From positions 1-14,988 of the forward strand of contig JAEZJW010000151.1 in NCBI GenBank assembly GCA_023415595.1: DNA of 14,988 nucleotides, read 5' to 3'. The notes under the pieces were generated by a model. It ran no database searches. It saw only the letters and a list, made by a program, of their open reading frames with translations, and had not been told where the DNA came from. The translations under genes were made by a program, and so were the position numbers. Shown here piece after piece: positions 12,147 to 14,988 of the stretch; position 1 is the first letter of the stretch, and every line of letters starts with the position of its first letter. The DNA is from Bacillota bacterium (GTDB taxonomy: Bacteria > Bacillota > Clostridia > Lachnospirales > Lachnospiraceae).

Positions 12147-14453
12147 ATGAAAAAACTTATTACATTACTGTTAAGTGGAGTAATGCTGGTAACAAGTATT
12201 CCGGGAGGAATTGCAGCCGGAAAGTCAGCAACAGCACCGGAACCGGATATCATGCCGATTGCAGTCGGTGAATATAATCCGTCGATGCCTGCCGGGAAAG
12301 CCACCTCTGATAAAGCTCTGGAGAATGTAATTAAAGCAGTGAAAGCGATCATAACAATTCCCAAGGAGTATTCAGAGTTTGACTATTATTTTAATGAATC
12401 AAGCTCCTATGCGAATTCTACCTGGAGCTTAACCTGGAGGAATCCCGCAGACTATAGTTATATCCAGGTAAATTGTGATCAGGCATATCATATTACTTAT
12501 TACAACAAATATAGTTATAACGAGAAGAATGGAACCCTGCCGACCTACCTTAAAAAGGAGCTGAAGGAGAAGGCAGATCAGTTTATTGCAAAGATAGCTC
12601 CGGAGGTCGCTCCTAAGCTGGAATACCTGTCATCGGACTATGAAGGTATCTATAGCGGAGCATACATCTATAACTACCAGAGAATTGAGAACGGAATCAG
12701 CTTTCCTGATAACTCAGTTGTTGTTTGGGTAGACAGTGTCACCGGTGAAATCAGAGGCGCTTCCATCTCCTGGCTGTATGATGCGAAAATACCATCCGCA
12801 GACGCAGCGATAACAAAGAATAAGGCAACAGAAATCTTGAAAAAGAATCTGAAGATGAACCTGAAATACAGGATGAATTACTATCGGATTTATGATTCCA
12901 TAGCAGCAAATACGGATATTAAGAATGCCTTCCTGATCTATGAGCCCGACCAGGGATACATCTCAGTGGATGCGAAGACCGGTAAGGTCTATCTGACCAG
13001 ATCGGAATGGATCCAGAAGGATTATGGCAATGGTAATATGAAGGCGGAGGATGCTGCCGGGGCTACCGAGAGTAAAGCAGATCGTGCACCAGTTACCCTT
13101 ACTGAAGAAGAGATTGCGAAGATCAAGGAACTGGAAAGCCTTATCTCTAAGGAAGAAGCGATCGAGAAGGTTACCGGTAACAAATCCCTATATATTGATA
13201 AGAACCTGATGAGTTACAATGCTTATCTGAGCAAATCCAACGGCTACTATAATTCAGTAGGCTCTTATGTTTGGAACATCGACCTTAAGGATGCCAGACC
13301 GGTAGATTACGAGAAGGATAAGGATTATTACCGCGCCTATGCCAGCGCTACTGTAGATGCGAAAACAGGCAAAATTTTAAGCTTCTATGCCAGCGTAAAG
13401 AGTAATTATGATGAGAAGACCGGCAAATGGAATTCCGTAAAAATCAAATACAATAAAGAAAAATCCCAGCAGATCTTAGAAGCCTTTCTGAAGACAGAGA
13501 TCAGCAGTAAGTTTAAGAAGACAAAGCTGGTAGATTCAAGAGAAGACTATGTAGCATATTATAAGGGAGAAAATATACCGGTATATGGCGGCTATTACTT
13601 CCAGTATAACAGGTTCAATGAAGGAGTGGAATTTGACTACAATGGCATCTATGGTGCTGTTGATGGTGTAACCGGTAAGATCTATAATTACCGTACCAAT
13701 TGGTTCGATGCTGTTGTATTTGAATCCACGAAGGATGCGATGAAGGCAGATCAGGCTTTAGACGCTTACCTTGCGAAGGAAGGCTATCACCTGGTATATG
13801 AAATCAACGAAGTGAACACCTATGATCCGAATTATCGCGGAGAGAAGAAATACTATGATGATTCCGAAGCATACTCCGTGAAATACGAAGTCAGACTGGT
13901 ATATCGCCCCGATATCAATCCTCCTTATATCTCACCTTTTACCGGTGCACAGCTGAACTATGACGGTACGGAATATAAGAAGGCACAGCCTTTCGTATAT
14001 GAGGATGTAGAAGAGAAACCGGAGAACAGAGAAATCTTATTATTGGCAGATATGAAGATCGGTTTTGAGGGCAATCATTTCTATCCGAATCAGGACATTA
14101 CCGTAGCAGAATTCAATGACCTGTTATCTCAGATCGGTTATGGTTATAGCACGGAAGAAGGCAGTGCAGCAAAGAACAACAAACCGATTACCAGAGAAGA
14201 GCTGGCGTTTAACTTCATCGACAAGCTGGGCTTAAGTAAACTTGCAGGCATGAAGGGAATCTACACGACCGGATATGCGGATGAGAGCAACATTCAGGCA
14301 GAATACCTGGGTGCAGTTGCCTTGGCTAAGGGCTTTGGCTTAATGGAGGCAGAAGCAGATAACCGTTTCAATCCTAAGGATCATATATCCAGAGCGGAAG
14401 CGGTACATCTGATGATGAACTACATTAAAGTGCAGAGACAGGGAATTAATTAA
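12147..14453 (+). CDS. Secreted YcdB/PepSY-like protein with C-terminal SLH domains
   Basis: Surface protein. Residues 1-24 form a signal peptide: KK, a hydrophobic stretch, then GGIAAG as the cleavage region. The body, to about 620, is rich in Tyr, Lys and Asn and contains repeated modules ending in a strand-turn motif of the PepSY/YcdB kind: VVWVDSVTGEIRG, GYISVDAKTGKVY, ATVDAKTGKILSF and YGAVDGVTGKIYN, which suggests two tandem YcdB/YcdC units of two modules each. From about 628 to 768 come S-layer homology repeats, with ITVAEFNDLL, PITREELAFNF, YADESNIQAEY and FNPKDHISRAEAV as recognisable pieces; these normally anchor proteins to pyruvylated wall polymer. The function of YcdB domains is not established; PepSY-type modules are often linked to protease inhibition. 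The ATG follows AAAGGAGA. The ECF-like promoter suggests induction by envelope stress. Confidence 0.88.
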   Translation: MKKLITLLLSGVMLVTSIPGGIAAGKSATAPEPDIMPIAVGEYNPSMPAGKATSDKALENVIKAVKAIITIPKEYSEFDYYFNESSSYANSTWSLTWRNPADYSYIQVNCDQAYHITYYNKYSYNEKNGTLPTYLKKELKEKADQFIAKIAPEVAPKLEYLSSDYEGIYSGAYIYNYQRIENGISFPDNSVVVWVDSVTGEIRGASISWLYDAKIPSADAAITKNKATEILKKNLKMNLKYRMNYYRIYDSIAANTDIKNAFLIYEPDQGYISVDAKTGKVYLTRSEWIQKDYGNGNMKAEDAAGATESKADRAPVTLTEEEIAKIKELESLISKEEAIEKVTGNKSLYIDKNLMSYNAYLSKSNGYYNSVGSYVWNIDLKDARPVDYEKDKDYYRAYASATVDAKTGKILSFYASVKSNYDEKTGKWNSVKIKYNKEKSQQILEAFLKTEISSKFKKTKLVDSREDYVAYYKGENIPVYGGYYFQYNRFNEGVEFDYNGIYGAVDGVTGKIYNYRTNWFDAVVFESTKDAMKADQALDAYLAKEGYHLVYEINEVNTYDPNYRGEKKYYDDSEAYSVKYEVRLVYRPDINPPYISPFTGAQLNYDGTEYKKAQPFVYEDVEEKPENREILLLADMKIGFEGNHFYPNQDITVAEFNDLLSQIGYGYSTEEGSAAKNNKPITREELAFNFIDKLGLSKLAGMKGIYTTGYADESNIQAEYLGAVALAKGFGLMEAEADNRFNPKDHISRAEAVHLMMNYIKVQRQGIN

Positions 14454-14511
14454 GTCATTTTACGGTTAGTGTAGCAGATAAAAGAACAGCATAATTAGCT
14501 GATCAGAATAT

Positions 14512-14578
14512 AAGAGGCATCTTATCTCTATCCTTCACGGTTAGCATTAACCGTAGATAGGAGAGTAAGATGCCTCTT
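14512..14578. repeat. Long imperfect inverted repeat between ycdB-like gene and rpsT
   Basis: Arms 14512-14532 and 14556-14578 pair over 21 bp with only two single-base bulges, including AAGAGGCATCTTA/TAAGATGCCTCTT at the base; an inner CGGTTA-GCAT-TAACCG hairpin caps it. No T-run follows on either strand. It could be a terminator or stabiliser of the surface-protein mRNA (starting 58 bases after its stop), or a small mobile repeat. Confidence 0.6.
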
Positions 14579-14647
14579 GCTATGTATGCTGTGAAAACTC
14601 GCTGAGAAGTTATGGCTTCCATATGTGTACTTGTATTTCTTATGAAT

Positions 14648-14675
14648 AAAAAAAGGGCTGTCCTTTCGGACAGCC
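14648..14675 (-). terminator. Rho-independent terminator of rpsT
   Basis: On the minus strand GGCTGTCC, loop GAAA, GGACAGCC form an 8-bp stem (14656-14675), followed by a C and seven T residues (the A-run at 14648-14654). It begins 12 bases after the rpsT stop. Confidence 0.92.
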
Positions 14676-14687
14676 TATCATCATTTA

Positions 14688-14951
14688 TTATGCAAGTTTA
14701 TTCACAGAATTAGTTAAACGGGAAACTTTTCTAGCAACTGTGTTCTTGTGGTACACGCCCTTGGAACAAGCCTTGTCGATCTCAGAAACAGCAGTAACTA
14801 ATGAAGCCTTTGCAACTTCCTTATCACCGGTTGCGACTGCAGAATCAACCTTCTTGATTAAAGTCTTAACTTTAGACTTAATGGCCTTGTTTCTGTCAGC
14901 CTTTTTCTCGTTTACTAAAATTCTCTTTTTAGCAGATTTAATGTTAGCCAA
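14688..14951 (-). CDS. rpsT: 30S ribosomal protein S20
   Basis: Small-subunit protein that binds 16S rRNA. The N-terminus ANIKSAKKRILVNEKK and the helical, Lys-rich body with KGVYHKNTVARKVSRL near the end are characteristic of bacterial S20. At 87 residues it has the normal length. The start is TTG, fixed by GGAGGT seven bases upstream on the minus strand and by the conserved ANIKSA. It faces the surface-protein gene and ends in a strong terminator. Its promoter lies beyond the right edge of the window. Confidence 0.96.
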   Translation of the reverse strand: MANIKSAKKRILVNEKKADRNKAIKSKVKTLIKKVDSAVATGDKEVAKASLVTAVSEIDKACSKGVYHKNTVARKVSRLTNSVNKLA

Positions 14952-14988
14952 TATTACACCTCCAATAAAATGAAATGGACCAAACTTA

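Noticed and set aside
14740..14973. Plus-strand frame opposite rpsT
   Set aside because: Antisense shadow of ribosomal protein S20.
1..14988. CRISPR array, transposase, prophage or toxin-antitoxin module
   Set aside because: No regularly spaced repeats, and no recognisable transposase, integrase, phage or toxin family in any frame that survives inspection.

Overview
The window looks like chromosomal DNA of a low-to-mid GC anaerobic Firmicute, most likely a clostridium of the Lachnospiraceae type. The evidence is the strong AGGAGG-like ribosome binding sites, TTG starts on three genes, SigA-type promoters with 17-bp spacers, the yicC-remA-rpoZ cluster, an S-layer-homology (SLH) surface protein and the clostridial style of the peroxiredoxin, P-type ATPase and signal peptidase. 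Species assignment is inference.

Left part (1-5603): a 1-Cys peroxiredoxin whose frame runs about 30 codons past the usual family end into what looks like an out-of-frame gene remnant; an EamA-type exporter driven by a textbook TTGACA-17-TATAAT promoter inside that remnant; a convergent HAD (Cof-type) phosphatase on the minus strand; a 463-bp gap holding a decayed minus-strand reading frame and an orphan terminator; and a large P2-type cation ATPase.

Middle (5604-8292): an Rrf2 regulator with three cysteines placed as in Fe-S members of the family, then cysK behind a strong promoter overlapped by a 9-bp inverted repeat, a likely operator. A terminator separates these from a short amidase with a C-terminal SPOR domain, in which the expected catalytic Glu is Gly.

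Right part (8293-14988): housekeeping genes yicC, remA and rpoZ in the usual Firmicute order but without gmk between remA and rpoZ; then signal peptidase I, DNA polymerase III delta (holA), and tRNA-Ser(CGA) with a 16-bp hairpin behind it. Next comes a 768-residue secreted YcdB/PepSY-like protein with C-terminal SLH domains, preceded by an ECF-sigma-like promoter (TGAAAC-17-CGTCTAA) rather than an obvious SigA site. Ribosomal protein S20 (rpsT) faces it on the minus strand. The window is mostly core genome. I see no phage, transposase, CRISPR array or clear novel multi-gene system. The best leads are the ECF-type promoter with its surface protein, the Rrf2/cysK operator, the altered amidase site, the missing gmk and two gene remnants.
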